Assembly: GCF_014298075.1 (NCBI RefSeq)
Contig: NZ_CP060418.1
Coordinates: 806,001-870,000 of the forward strand
Direction of reading: 5' to 3'
From: Enterobacter sp. JUb54
GTDB taxonomy: Bacteria > Pseudomonadota > Gammaproteobacteria > Enterobacterales > Enterobacteriaceae
Length of the DNA stretch: 64,000 nt
The translations under genes and the position numbers were made by a program. The notes beneath the pieces were generated by a model. The model saw only the letters and a program-made list of their open reading frames with translations. It was not told where the DNA came from and ran no database searches. Below are positions 11,674 through 19,477 of the stretch, one piece after another. Position 1 is the first letter of the stretch, and every line of letters starts with the position of its first letter.

Positions 11674-12774
11674 TCAGGCGAAAATCGTCATCAGATAGGC
11701 GGCAAACAGCGCCAGATGCGCGGCACCGTTCAGCACGTTGGTGCGCCCGGTAGAGAACGAGATATGGCACAGCACCAGCGAGGCGACCATCACAATCATT
11801 TCCGGGGCGCCAAGACCAAAGTGCAGCTCATTCCCGGTTAAGAAAGCGATTAAGGTCACCACCGGCACGGTCAACGATATGGTGGCCAGCACCGAACCGA
11901 AGAACAGGTTCATGGCGCGCTGGACCTGATTGTTCAGCACCGCTTTCAGCGCTCCCAGCCCTTCCGGCGAGAGGATTAACAGGGCCACCAGGAAACCGGT
12001 AAAGGCCACCGGCGCATTCATGCTGGTCAGCAGCGTCTCAAGCGGGTTGGCGTTCATTTTGGTTACGGCGATAACCGCCACCAGGTGAACCAGCAGCCAG
12101 GCGGTGTGCCAGGCGCTGCTGTGCGCGGATGGCTTGCCGTGATGCGGGTCATCGTCGTCGCTGTCATCTTCATGCTCATAGATAAACAGGCTCTGGTGCG
12201 TTTTGGTCTGTATCAGCAGGAATACGCCGTACATGGCGGCGGAAATCAACGCCACCAGCAGTGCCTGACCGGTGCTGAAATTGGCCCCTGGCAGCGCCAT
12301 CGGGAACACCAGCACGATGATCGCCAGCGGGAACAGGGCGATGAGGTACTGCTTAATACCGAATAAATTCATGTACTGGGTGGCGAATTTGCGCCCGCCC
12401 AGCAGCAGAGAAAAGCCAACCAGGCCGCCGGTGACGATCATGATGATCGAATAGAGCGTATCGCGCATCAGCGTCGGGGCCGCGTCGCCGGTCGCCATTA
12501 AGGCGGAAATCAGGCTGACTTCAAGAATAACCACGGAAAGGCTTAAAATTAACGAACCGTACGGCTCTCCCAGGCGGTGTGCCAGCACGTCGGCATGGCG
12601 GACTACGCTAAAGGCGCTACATAAAATCCCCACCAGGGCCAGAATATTAATGCCGATAACCGCTGGCAGCGACTGACTACTTCCGAAGAAGATCAGCACC
12701 GCCAGCGCCAGAATCGGGAAAATAAGCGATGTCTCCTTGTGGCGGGTTTTCACCGCCTCATGTGCATTCGTCAT
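11674..12774 (-). CDS. chaA: Sodium-potassium/proton antiporter ChaA
   Basis: A 366-residue CaCA-superfamily antiporter that expels Na+ (and Ca2+, K+) in exchange for protons at alkaline pH. It has about 11 membrane segments and the two internal repeats with acidic motifs (ILEVSLISALMATGD and LSPEGLGALKAVLNNQVQRA). The cytoplasmic loop is unusually acidic and His-rich (EDDSDDDDPHHG). Length and sequence match E. coli ChaA. In E. coli chaB lies between chaA and chaC; no chaB-like frame is present here. Confidence 0.97.
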   Translation of the reverse strand: MTNAHEAVKTRHKETSLIFPILALAVLIFFGSSQSLPAVIGINILALVGILCSAFSVVRHADVLAHRLGEPYGSLILSLSVVILEVSLISALMATGDAAPTLMRDTLYSIIMIVTGGLVGFSLLLGGRKFATQYMNLFGIKQYLIALFPLAIIVLVFPMALPGANFSTGQALLVALISAAMYGVFLLIQTKTHQSLFIYEHEDDSDDDDPHHGKPSAHSSAWHTAWLLVHLVAVIAVTKMNANPLETLLTSMNAPVAFTGFLVALLILSPEGLGALKAVLNNQVQRAMNLFFGSVLATISLTVPVVTLIAFLTGNELHFGLGAPEMIVMVASLVLCHISFSTGRTNVLNGAAHLALFAAYLMTIFA

Positions 12775-13439
12775 GAACCATCTCCATTTTTGCAGGTGTT
12801 TTACCCGTCATACTTCAAGCTGCATCGGTGTTGGCTGCGCCCGCGCGCTCCTGTCACCTACCGGTGTAAGCTCCCTGGGAGCACCTTGAATTACTTAGGG
12901 GTTATAATTATAGATAACGTAATTCGATAAAATAACAGAGATTACGTAATAAGATGCATTTTTTTACTTTTATTTACGGCTATTTCATGAAAGTTTGTCG
13001 GGGTTGCTGAAAGTTGCTGTTAATTATGTTTTGTTCTTATTATTCATGTTGTTGATTAAATATATTCACATCTAACTCATCCAATAATCGCCGCTATACG
13101 CCATTCAGATGTCAGTTTTCAGCGTAATCGCATGGTAAGTCTTCCTTATGGCAGTAAATCAGCACGTGCTGTGAAATTCATCCCGATGCGCTGATTATCG
13201 CCGCCCGCTCAGACGGTGATGTGACGCCACATCGGCAGGCCCGGGCAAGCGCCGCAGCAAGGGCAAACGGCAGGTATAAGAAAAAACAATCTGTTGTTGT
13301 GCCTCATCTGCTGGTACTTGCCTTGCCAACATGTCGTTCATTGCTTATTGTCGATTAAAGCTGGATAATAATTCGGCAATATTACAAGGATGCCATCAGA
13401 TAATCGCCGGGAAGCGGGCAGTGGCGGAGGTAGTAGAAA
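12775..13439. other. 665-bp gap between chaA and chaC
   Basis: No supported gene. Besides the palindromic repeat at 12803-12900, the gap is AT-rich near 12900-13100 and contains the short palindrome CAGCACGTGCTG near 13160. The chaC Shine-Dalgarno GGAGG is at 13426-13430. The E. coli gene chaB is not found. Confidence 0.6.
12803..12900. repeat. Intergenic palindromic repeat, copy A
   Basis: A roughly 100-bp element that begins ACCCGTCATACTTCAAGC, contains GTTGGCTGCGC and GTAAGCTCCC, and ends CTTGAATTACTTAGGGG. The outer CTTCAAG and CTTGAA arms are inverted. I recognise this as a common intergenic repeat type of enterobacteria. A diverged copy in reverse orientation lies at 63504-63620. Confidence 0.55.
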
Positions 13440-14120
13440 GTGTTAACACGTGATTTCTTAATCAATGCAGATTGTAAGACGGCGTTTGGTGCTATTGAGG
13501 AATCGCTACTCTGGTCGGCAGAGCAACGGGCAGCCTCGCTGGCTGCGACTCTGGCCTGTCGTCCGGATGCCGGCTCAGTTTGGATTTTTGGCTACGGTTC
13601 ACTGATGTGGAACCCGGCACTGGATTACCGCGAGTCTTGTACCGGTACGCTGCCGGGCTGGCATCGTGCCTTTTGCCTGCGGCTGACCGCCGGGCGAGGC
13701 AGCGCCTGTCAACCCGGGCGGATGCTGGCGCTGAAAGAGGGCGGACGTACCACCGGGGTGGCCTATCGGCTGCCCGATGAGACGCTGGACGAGGAGCTGA
13801 CCCTGCTGTGGAAGCGGGAGATGATCACCGGATGCTATCTGCCGACCTGGTGCAAGCTGGAGCTTGACGACGGGCGGACGGTCAACGCGCTGGTGTTCAT
13901 TATGGATCCGCGTCATCCGCTGTTTGAGCCGGACACCAGCGCCCAGGTCATTGCGCCGCTGATCGCCAAAGCCAGCGGGCCGCTCGGTACCAACGCGCAG
14001 TATCTTTTCTCGCTCGAACAGGAGCTGTGTAAGCTCGGGATGCACGACGATTGCCTTGACGATCTCGTCGCCAAAGTGCGGAACCTGATTGGGGAAAGCA
14101 GCCAGCCAGGGCTGGCGTGA
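13440..14120 (+). CDS. chaC: Glutathione-specific gamma-glutamylcyclotransferase ChaC
   Basis: A 226-residue enzyme that degrades glutathione to 5-oxoproline and Cys-Gly. The substrate-binding motif FGYGSLMWNP (near residue 50) and the Glu of WKREMITGCYLPTW, the predicted acid/base, are present. Translation starts at a GTG, giving MLTRDFLINADCKTAFG as in E. coli, with GGAGG nine bases upstream. The C-terminus is about five residues shorter than in E. coli. A GC-rich hairpin (14130-14150) follows. Confidence 0.94.
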   Translation: MLTRDFLINADCKTAFGAIEESLLWSAEQRAASLAATLACRPDAGSVWIFGYGSLMWNPALDYRESCTGTLPGWHRAFCLRLTAGRGSACQPGRMLALKEGGRTTGVAYRLPDETLDEELTLLWKREMITGCYLPTWCKLELDDGRTVNALVFIMDPRHPLFEPDTSAQVIAPLIAKASGPLGTNAQYLFSLEQELCKLGMHDDCLDDLVAKVRNLIGESSQPGLA

Positions 14121-14129
14121 CGTGAAGTG

Positions 14130-14150
14130 TGCCCGGGAACGCCCCGGGCA
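14130..14150. terminator. GC-rich hairpin between convergent chaC and DUF1883 gene
   Basis: TGCCCGGG (14130-14137) pairs perfectly with CCCGGGCA (14143-14150) around a 5-nt loop. There is no clear T-run on either side, so termination may be weak or depend on other factors. Confidence 0.5.
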
Positions 14151-14157
14151 AGACTTA

Positions 14158-14400
14158 TCAGGCGGGAACGTAGCTGATGGAGTGCTCCAGCGACTGACTG
14201 TGGCTGTCAATCAGGACGTTCCAGGTGCCGTTGTAAGGCACGGTTAAATACGCGCTGTCACGATCCTGGACGCTCAGAATGTCCGCGTGGCTGTCGCCAG
14301 CGGCTTTCGCGCTCATCATATGAATATGGCAGCGTTCAGAGCACCGAACCACCAGCGTATCGCCACCAAATAACATCAAACTTGTTTTCACCATTGCCAT
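14158..14400 (-). CDS. DUF1883 domain-containing small protein
   Basis: An 80-residue protein that resembles the DUF1883 family: an N-terminal GDTLVVRCSERCHIHMM segment with two cysteines, and a C-terminal VPYNGTWNVLIDSHSQSLEHSISYVP beta segment (the family usually has G-x-WNV-x-ID). There is no signal peptide or membrane segment. Function is unknown. The gene is absent from the corresponding E. coli chaC-ychN interval, so it is an accessory insertion. The ATG is confirmed only by family-like length. Confidence 0.65.
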   Translation of the reverse strand: MAMVKTSLMLFGGDTLVVRCSERCHIHMMSAKAAGDSHADILSVQDRDSAYLTVPYNGTWNVLIDSHSQSLEHSISYVPA

Positions 14401-14640
14401 TTACCCACCCCGTTGTTGTCTGTCTACAGCATCCTGCCAGCTCAATCCCGCGCGTGATATTGTTCACACTTTACTCAGTGCATAACACCAAATGGGACGC
14501 AGACGAATGCTGATTTTGATCAAAAAAAGGGATAAAGATTAAACAAAAATGATGTTCTGCCTGAAAGCATTCAGCTGGCATATGTTTTCGGTTAACAATT
14601 GATGCCAGCATGATATTTAATCCCGCCAGAGGCGGCTTTT

Positions 14641-14994
14641 TCAGAAGGTGAGGACCTTATCCGCTTCCAGGGTCCACTGCGCCAGTTCAACCAGCGTGCC
14701 GATAGCGACACCGTCAATCAGCGGCAGGGTGCTGATCCCCCGACCATCGGTGCAGGTCTTGCACAATTTTACCGGCACATTCTGCGCGGTGAGGATCTCC
14801 AGCATCTGCTGGATGTTATAGCCCTCTGCTGGCTTCTGCCCACGCAGACCGGCGGTGACCGCATCAGACATCAAAAAAAGCTTCAGGTCGAGTTCGGACT
14901 GCTGCTCGCGCAGGGCAATCGCCAGACGCAGGCTGTTAAACAACGATTCGCTACCGTAGGCTGCGCCGTTGGCGACAATCACAATGCGTTGCAT
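14641..14994 (-). CDS. ychN: DsrE/F-family protein YchN
   Basis: A 117-residue protein that matches E. coli YchN, a homohexamer of the DsrE/DsrF fold related to sulfur-relay proteins. Its Cys residues (KLCKTCTDGRG) correspond to the conserved pair of the family. Its physiological role is not known. It is divergent from nasR. The 240-bp space to the DUF1883 gene holds no clear gene. Confidence 0.93.
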   Translation of the reverse strand: MQRIVIVANGAAYGSESLFNSLRLAIALREQQSELDLKLFLMSDAVTAGLRGQKPAEGYNIQQMLEILTAQNVPVKLCKTCTDGRGISTLPLIDGVAIGTLVELAQWTLEADKVLTF

Positions 14995-15083
14995 AAAGAC
15001 TCCTTGGTATAAGGCACGGTTATTGCTAGTAATTGATAGATAAAGCGCAAAGCAAAGTATAAAGAATTAACTCGGGAGGGGAT

Positions 15084-16280
15084 ATGAATAACACCGCCGG
15101 CACCACCTCTGACGCCAATCGCTGGTTTCACCGCGCGCGGCAGCTGCAAAACGAGCAGCTACGCCAGCTTGCGCAGCTTGGCGCCCTGGCGAATCAGATC
15201 AGCGCCCTGGTGCATATGCTGCAGTGTGAACGCGGGGCCTCCAATATCTGGTTATGCACAGAGGGACGGCTGTATGCCGCCGAGTGCCGGGCAAGCTGCG
15301 CGCTGGTTGACGAACAGCTGATGGTGTTTCGCACCGCGCTGGAACCCACCCAGGGATGCGCCAGCAGCGCGCTCTGCTGGCGGATTGCCAGCGCGGTCTG
15401 GTATCTCGAGCAGCTCCCGCACCTGCGTGATGCCGTTGGCCGCCGCACGATTGTCGCCGAAGAGGCGACAAGCCAGTTTAGCCGCATCATCCGCCACCTG
15501 CTGAATATCGTTCCACAGCTCAATGACAGCATCGACGACCCGCAAATCGCCGGCAGCATGGTGGCGCTGTATAGCTTTATGCAGGGCAAAGAGCTGGTAG
15601 GACAGGAGCGCGCCCTCGGGGCCTCAGGGTTTGCCCGCGGCCATTTCAGCGACGAATTACGCCAGCGGCTGGTGGACCGGATTGACGGCCAGCAGCCCTG
15701 TTTTGACAGCTTTATCGCACTGGCTACTGAGGCGCAGCGGGCGCTGTTTCTGGAGCAGTGCCAGGCGAGCCTGGAGATCGAGCAGTTACGGCGGATCGCC
15801 TGTACCCGCCAGCCGGCAGCAGACCGGGGAGAGACGGCGCTGCGCTGGTTTTGCGCCCAGACCCAACGGCTGGAGCAGATGCGCGGTCTGGAGGAGCACC
15901 TGATTGATGGCCTGCTCAACGCCGCCGACCGGTTGCTCAGCGGCGAAGAACCGCCGATGCCGCCTGCCGGCTGGTCGGAAGAGGACGAAGGCGACGGCGT
16001 CGCGCGGCGGCTGGACAAACAGCTGCTGCCGCTGGTTCGCCAGCAGGCCTTCGAGCTGCAGCAGCTCTCCGGGCAGCTGGCCTCGTTAAAGGATGCCCTG
16101 GAAGAGCGCAAGCTGATCGAAAAGGCCAAAAGCGTGCTGATGGCGCACCAGGGAATGCCGGAAGAACAGGCCTGGCAGACGCTGCGGAAAATGGCGATGG
16201 ATAAGAATCAGCGGATGGTGGAGATCGCCCGGGCGCTGCTGACGGTGAAGGCGTTATGGCAGGTAACCCCAAAGGAGTAG
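15084..16280 (+). CDS. nasR: Nitrate-responsive transcription antiterminator NasR
   Basis: A 398-residue RNA-binding regulator. The N-terminal NIT nitrate-sensing domain spans about residues 35-290, with Arg50 in CERGASNIW matching the nitrate-binding Arg49 of K. oxytoca NasR. The C-terminal ANTAR domain is at about 325-392 (LKDALEERKLIEKAKSVLMAHQ, MPEEQAWQTLRKMAM). On nitrate binding, NasR contacts the nasF leader RNA and prevents the terminator from forming. A strong GGGAGGGG precedes the start. The gene lies directly upstream of the nasF leader in the same orientation, as in K. oxytoca M5al, but the nas operon has its own promoter. Confidence 0.95.
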   Translation: MNNTAGTTSDANRWFHRARQLQNEQLRQLAQLGALANQISALVHMLQCERGASNIWLCTEGRLYAAECRASCALVDEQLMVFRTALEPTQGCASSALCWRIASAVWYLEQLPHLRDAVGRRTIVAEEATSQFSRIIRHLLNIVPQLNDSIDDPQIAGSMVALYSFMQGKELVGQERALGASGFARGHFSDELRQRLVDRIDGQQPCFDSFIALATEAQRALFLEQCQASLEIEQLRRIACTRQPAADRGETALRWFCAQTQRLEQMRGLEEHLIDGLLNAADRLLSGEEPPMPPAGWSEEDEGDGVARRLDKQLLPLVRQQAFELQQLSGQLASLKDALEERKLIEKAKSVLMAHQGMPEEQAWQTLRKMAMDKNQRMVEIARALLTVKALWQVTPKE

Positions 16281-16281
16281 A

Positions 16282-16320
16282 TGCACAATCAGTGGGCATT
16301 TACTGCCAGTCGACGGTGCA
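16282..16320 (+). promoter_or_regulatory. Two candidate NtrC-binding sites
   Basis: TGCACAATCAGTGGGCA (16282-16298) and TGCCAGTCGACGGTGCA (16304-16320) each resemble the NtrC dyad TGCACC-N5-GGTGCA, spaced 22 bp apart. They lie about 90-125 bp before the predicted sigma54 start, a usual enhancer distance. Together they fit nitrogen-limitation control of nas genes. Confidence 0.55.
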
Positions 16321-16382
16321 AATCGGGCAACGATCCGCACAAAATTAGCGGCAAAAGCGGGTAAAACGGCCCGTGACAAACC

Positions 16383-16398
16383 TGGCATCCGCGTTGCA
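16383..16398 (+). promoter_or_regulatory. Sigma54 promoter of the nasF operon
   Basis: TGGCATCCGCGTTGCA carries the invariant GG (16384-16385) and GC (16396-16397), with 10 bp between them, of -24/-12 promoters. The predicted start is near 16409, giving a leader of about 118 nt before the nasF ATG. Confidence 0.8.
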
Positions 16399-16408
16399 TT
16401 AGATAATC

Positions 16409-16526
16409 CGAGTGAATAAAAGTTTTGGGCAACGGGCCAACGACGGTCAGTGTGTCCATGGATAAAGGCGTCCTGCAGTGCGTAAGCACTGCCGGGCGCT
16501 TTTTTTTTGCGCGTTCTGGAGCGGGT
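16409..16526 (+). ncRNA. nasF leader: ANTAR dual-hexaloop antiterminator element
   Basis: Two small hairpins with six-base loops are visible. P1 is GGCC-AACGAC-GGTC (16435-16448). P2 is GGAT-AAAGGC-GTCC (16460-16473). Each loop has A at position 1 and G at position 4, the hallmark of RNA bound by ANTAR proteins such as NasR and EutV. P2 uses bases 16466-16473 that also form the 5' side of the terminator, so the two structures are mutually exclusive. Nitrate-bound NasR should stabilise P1/P2 and allow read-through into nasF. The hairpins are seen; the switch is known from K. oxytoca. Confidence 0.85.
16466..16508 (+). terminator. nasF leader terminator (attenuator)
   Basis: GCAGTGC (16475-16481) pairs with GCACTGC (16486-16492) around GTAA. 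The stem extends downward after one mismatch through 16466-16473 and 16494-16501, and T8 follows. It is located between the sigma54 start and the nasF ATG, so it can block the whole operon unless NasR acts. Confidence 0.92.
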
Positions 16527-17783
16527 ATGGGCGATAAATTTTCGATTTCACGGCGGCGTTTTATACAGGCGGGTGCCGCGCTGGGCGGCGCCATGTTGCT
16601 GCCTGGCATGATGCACGGCGCGTGGGCAGCGGGCTCCGATAAACCGGAGCAAACCACCGTCCGGGTGGGATTTATTCCGCTTACGGACTGCGCGCCGATA
16701 GCCATCGCGTCATTGAAAGGATTCGACAAGAAATATGGCATTACCCTGGTGCCGACCAAAGAGGCCAGCTGGGCGGCGGTGCGGGACAAGCTGATCGCCG
16801 GTGAGCTGGATGCGGCGCACATTCTTTACGGTCTGCTGTATGGCCTGGAGCTGGGGATCGCCAGCAAGCCGCAGTCGATGGCCAACCTGATGACCCTCAA
16901 CCGAAACGGGCAGGCCATCACGCTTTCCAGCGATCTGCAGCAGAAAGGGGTGACCGACCTCGGCGGGCTGAAACGGCTGATTGGTCAAAGCGCGCCGGGT
17001 AGCTACACCTTCGCCCACACCTTTCCCACCGGCACTCACGCCATGTGGCTCTATTACTGGCTGGCCAGCGGCGGCATTAACCCGTTTGACGATGTGCGCA
17101 CCGTGGTGGTGCCACCGCCGCAAATGGTGATGAACATGCGCATTGGCAACATGGTCGGCTTCTGCGTCGGCGAACCGTGGAACGCAAGGGCGATCAACGA
17201 TCGCATCGGCTTTACCGCCGCGACTTCCCAGGACGTCTGGCCCGAACACCCGGAAAAAATTCTCGGCACCCGTAGCGAATGGGTGGAACGCAACCCCAAC
17301 ACCGCACGAGCGCTGGTGGCGGCGGTGCTGGAGGCCTCGCGCTGGATCGAAGCCTCTGAAGAGAACAAACGCGAGACGGCGCGTATCCTGGCGAAACGCG
17401 CATGGCTGAATACCAAAGAGCAGTACCTCGTCGGGCGCATGCTCGGTGAATACGACAACGGGCTGGGGCGTCGCTGGCAGGATGCCCACCCGATTCGCTT
17501 CTACGACCAGGGGGAAGTGAGCTTCCCGTGGCTCTCGGACGGCATGTGGTTTTTAACCCAGTTCCGCCGCTGGGGATTGCTGAAAACGGATCCGGATTAT
17601 CAGGCGGTGGCACAACGCATTAACCGCATTGACGTATGGAAAGAGGCTGCGCAGGCGGTGGGCGGTATCACGCCGCCGTCGACGCTGATGCGCAGCAGCA
17701 CATTGATGGACGGCACGGTCTGGACGGGGGCCGATCCGCAAGGTTACGCCCGTAGTTTCGCGATTCAACGTAAGGGGGCATGA
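16527..17783 (+). CDS. nasF: Nitrate ABC transporter periplasmic binding protein NasF
   Basis: Periplasmic (or membrane-anchored) nitrate-binding protein of the NasFED importer. The start at 16527 gives 418 residues beginning with a twin-arginine signal (SRRRFIQAG, residues 8-16) and a hydrophobic stretch ending near AWA. The body matches NrtA/SsuA-like binding proteins (VRVGFIPLTDCAPIAIASLKG, VVVPPPQMVMNMRIGNMVGF). An in-frame ATG at 16425 is rejected because translation from it would run through the leader hairpins and terminator. GGAG lies at 16518-16521. Confidence 0.94.
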   Translation: MGDKFSISRRRFIQAGAALGGAMLLPGMMHGAWAAGSDKPEQTTVRVGFIPLTDCAPIAIASLKGFDKKYGITLVPTKEASWAAVRDKLIAGELDAAHILYGLLYGLELGIASKPQSMANLMTLNRNGQAITLSSDLQQKGVTDLGGLKRLIGQSAPGSYTFAHTFPTGTHAMWLYYWLASGGINPFDDVRTVVVPPPQMVMNMRIGNMVGFCVGEPWNARAINDRIGFTAATSQDVWPEHPEKILGTRSEWVERNPNTARALVAAVLEASRWIEASEENKRETARILAKRAWLNTKEQYLVGRMLGEYDNGLGRRWQDAHPIRFYDQGEVSFPWLSDGMWFLTQFRRWGLLKTDPDYQAVAQRINRIDVWKEAAQAVGGITPPSTLMRSSTLMDGTVWTGADPQGYARSFAIQRKGA

Positions 17784-17784
17784 A

Positions 17785-18669
17785 ATGAAACACGCACACA
17801 AAACGCAACCGCCGGTCAGCGCTGAGCATGCGCCGGGCGAAGTCATTATTCTGCCGCCGGTACAGGTCCGGCGGACCACGCCGCCGCTCAGACGCTGGCT
17901 GCGCGAAACCGTTCAGCGACTCCTGCCGCCGTTGCTGGGGCTGGGACTGCTGCTGCTGTGCTGGCAGCTGGCAGCGATCAACGGCAAAGGTTTTCCGACG
18001 CCGCTCAGCACTCTGGATTCCGCCTTGACGCTATTTGCCGACCCGTTCTATCAGGACGGGCCGAACGATATGGGGATCGGCTGGAACGTGCTGGCGTCGC
18101 TGCAACGCGTGGCGGTGGGATTTGGCCTCGCAGCGCTGGTGGGCATCCCGCTGGGCTTTTTGATCGGCCGCTCGCTGTTCTTTGCCCGCATGTTTAATCC
18201 GCTGATTGCGCTGCTGCGTCCGGTCAGCCCGCTGGCGTGGCTGCCTATCGGCCTGCTGCTGTTCCAGAAGGCCGAACCGGCCTCCAGCTGGACCATCTTT
18301 ATCTGCTCGATCTGGCCGATGGTGATCAACACCGCCGAAGGGGTGCGCCGCATTCCGCAGGACTATCTCAACGTGGCCCGGGTTTTACAGCTTTCGGAGT
18401 GGACGGTGATGCGCCGCATTCTGTTCCCGGCGGTACTGCCCGCGGTGCTGACCGGCGTGCGTCTGTCCATCGGCATTGCCTGGCTGGTGATCGTCGCCGC
18501 CGAAATGCTGACCGGCGGCCTCGGGATCGGTTTCTGGATCTGGAACGAATGGAACAACCTCAACGTGGAAAACATCATCATCGCCATCGTCATTATTGGT
18601 GTCGTCGGCCTGCTGCTTGAGCAGGGGCTGATGCTGATCGCTCGCCGCTTCAGCTGGCAGGATAAATAG
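17785..18669 (+). CDS. nasE: Nitrate ABC transporter permease NasE
   Basis: A 294-residue inner-membrane permease of the NtrB/SsuC type with about six to seven transmembrane segments beginning near residue 50. The cytoplasmic EAA-type loop that docks on the ATPase is recognisable (VLQLSEWTVMRRILFPAVLP, then LTGVRLSIGIAW). The N-terminal 45 residues are polar. The start is one base after the nasF stop, and nasD follows after 10 bp. Confidence 0.95.
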   Translation: MKHAHKTQPPVSAEHAPGEVIILPPVQVRRTTPPLRRWLRETVQRLLPPLLGLGLLLLCWQLAAINGKGFPTPLSTLDSALTLFADPFYQDGPNDMGIGWNVLASLQRVAVGFGLAALVGIPLGFLIGRSLFFARMFNPLIALLRPVSPLAWLPIGLLLFQKAEPASSWTIFICSIWPMVINTAEGVRRIPQDYLNVARVLQLSEWTVMRRILFPAVLPAVLTGVRLSIGIAWLVIVAAEMLTGGLGIGFWIWNEWNNLNVENIIIAIVIIGVVGLLLEQGLMLIARRFSWQDK

Positions 18670-18679
18670 GAGAGTCGCT

Positions 18680-19468
18680 ATGAAACCATTAATTCAGGTA
18701 CAGGCCGTGAGCCAGCGTTTCAACACCGCCAGCGGCGAGTTTCTGGCACTGCAAAACGTCTCTTTCGACATCCACGAAGGGGAAACCGTCAGCCTGATTG
18801 GCCACTCAGGCTGCGGGAAATCGACGCTGTTAAACCTCATCGCCGGCATTACCTCCCCCACGGAAGGCGGGCTGCTGTGTGATAACCGGGAAATTGCCGG
18901 GCCGGGGCCGGAGCGCGCGGTGGTGTTCCAGAACCACTCCCTGCTGCCGTGGCTGACCTGTTTTGACAACGTGGCGCTGGCGGTCGATCAGGTCTTCCGC
19001 CGCACCATGAGCAAAGCCGAACGTAAAGCGTGGATCGAACACAACCTGGAGCGGGTACAGATGGGCCACGCCATGTACAAGCGCCCGGGGGAGATCTCCG
19101 GCGGTATGAAGCAGCGGGTTGGCATTGCCAGAGCGCTGGCGATGAAGCCGAAGGTGCTGCTGCTGGACGAGCCGTTCGGGGCGCTTGATGCCTTGACCCG
19201 CGCCCATCTGCAGGATGCGGTGATGCAGATCCAGCAGGCGCTGAATACCACCATCGTGATGATTACCCACGACGTTGATGAAGCGGTTCTGCTCTCCGAT
19301 CGCGTGATGATGATGACCAACGGCCCGGCGGCGACGGTGGGGGAAATCCTCAATGTCGATCTGCCGCGCCCGCGGAACCGGGTCCAGCTCGCCGACGACA
19401 GTCGCTACCACCATCTGCGTCAGCAGATCCTGCATTTCCTCTACGAAAAGCAGCCGAAAGCGGCGTAA
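18680..19468 (+). CDS. nasD: Nitrate ABC transporter ATP-binding protein NasD
   Basis: A 262-residue ATPase energising nitrate uptake through NasE. Walker A is GHSGCGKST (near residue 40), the signature is ISGGMKQRVGIARAL, Walker B is LLLDEPFGALDA, and the switch His is in ITHDVDEA. It matches the NrtD/SsuB group. AGGAG precedes the ATG, and the nasC frame begins 10 bp after its stop. Confidence 0.95.
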   Translation: MKPLIQVQAVSQRFNTASGEFLALQNVSFDIHEGETVSLIGHSGCGKSTLLNLIAGITSPTEGGLLCDNREIAGPGPERAVVFQNHSLLPWLTCFDNVALAVDQVFRRTMSKAERKAWIEHNLERVQMGHAMYKRPGEISGGMKQRVGIARALAMKPKVLLLDEPFGALDALTRAHLQDAVMQIQQALNTTIVMITHDVDEAVLLSDRVMMMTNGPAATVGEILNVDLPRPRNRVQLADDSRYHHLRQQILHFLYEKQPKAA

Positions 19469-19477
19469 GGGGCGGCG

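Noticed and set aside
12739-12930. A 63-codon frame overlapping the chaA start and the palindromic repeat
   Set aside because: It is antisense to chaA and then runs into the repeat; it is not chaB-like.
14621-14640. CCGCC/GGCGG hairpin with T-run next to the ychN stop
   Set aside because: The T-run is on the wrong strand for ychN, and the stem is only 5 bp; not strong enough to call.
16425-16526. N-terminal extension of nasF from an ATG at 16425
   Set aside because: It would translate through the leader hairpins and T8 terminator, and the twin-arginine signal would no longer be at the N-terminus.
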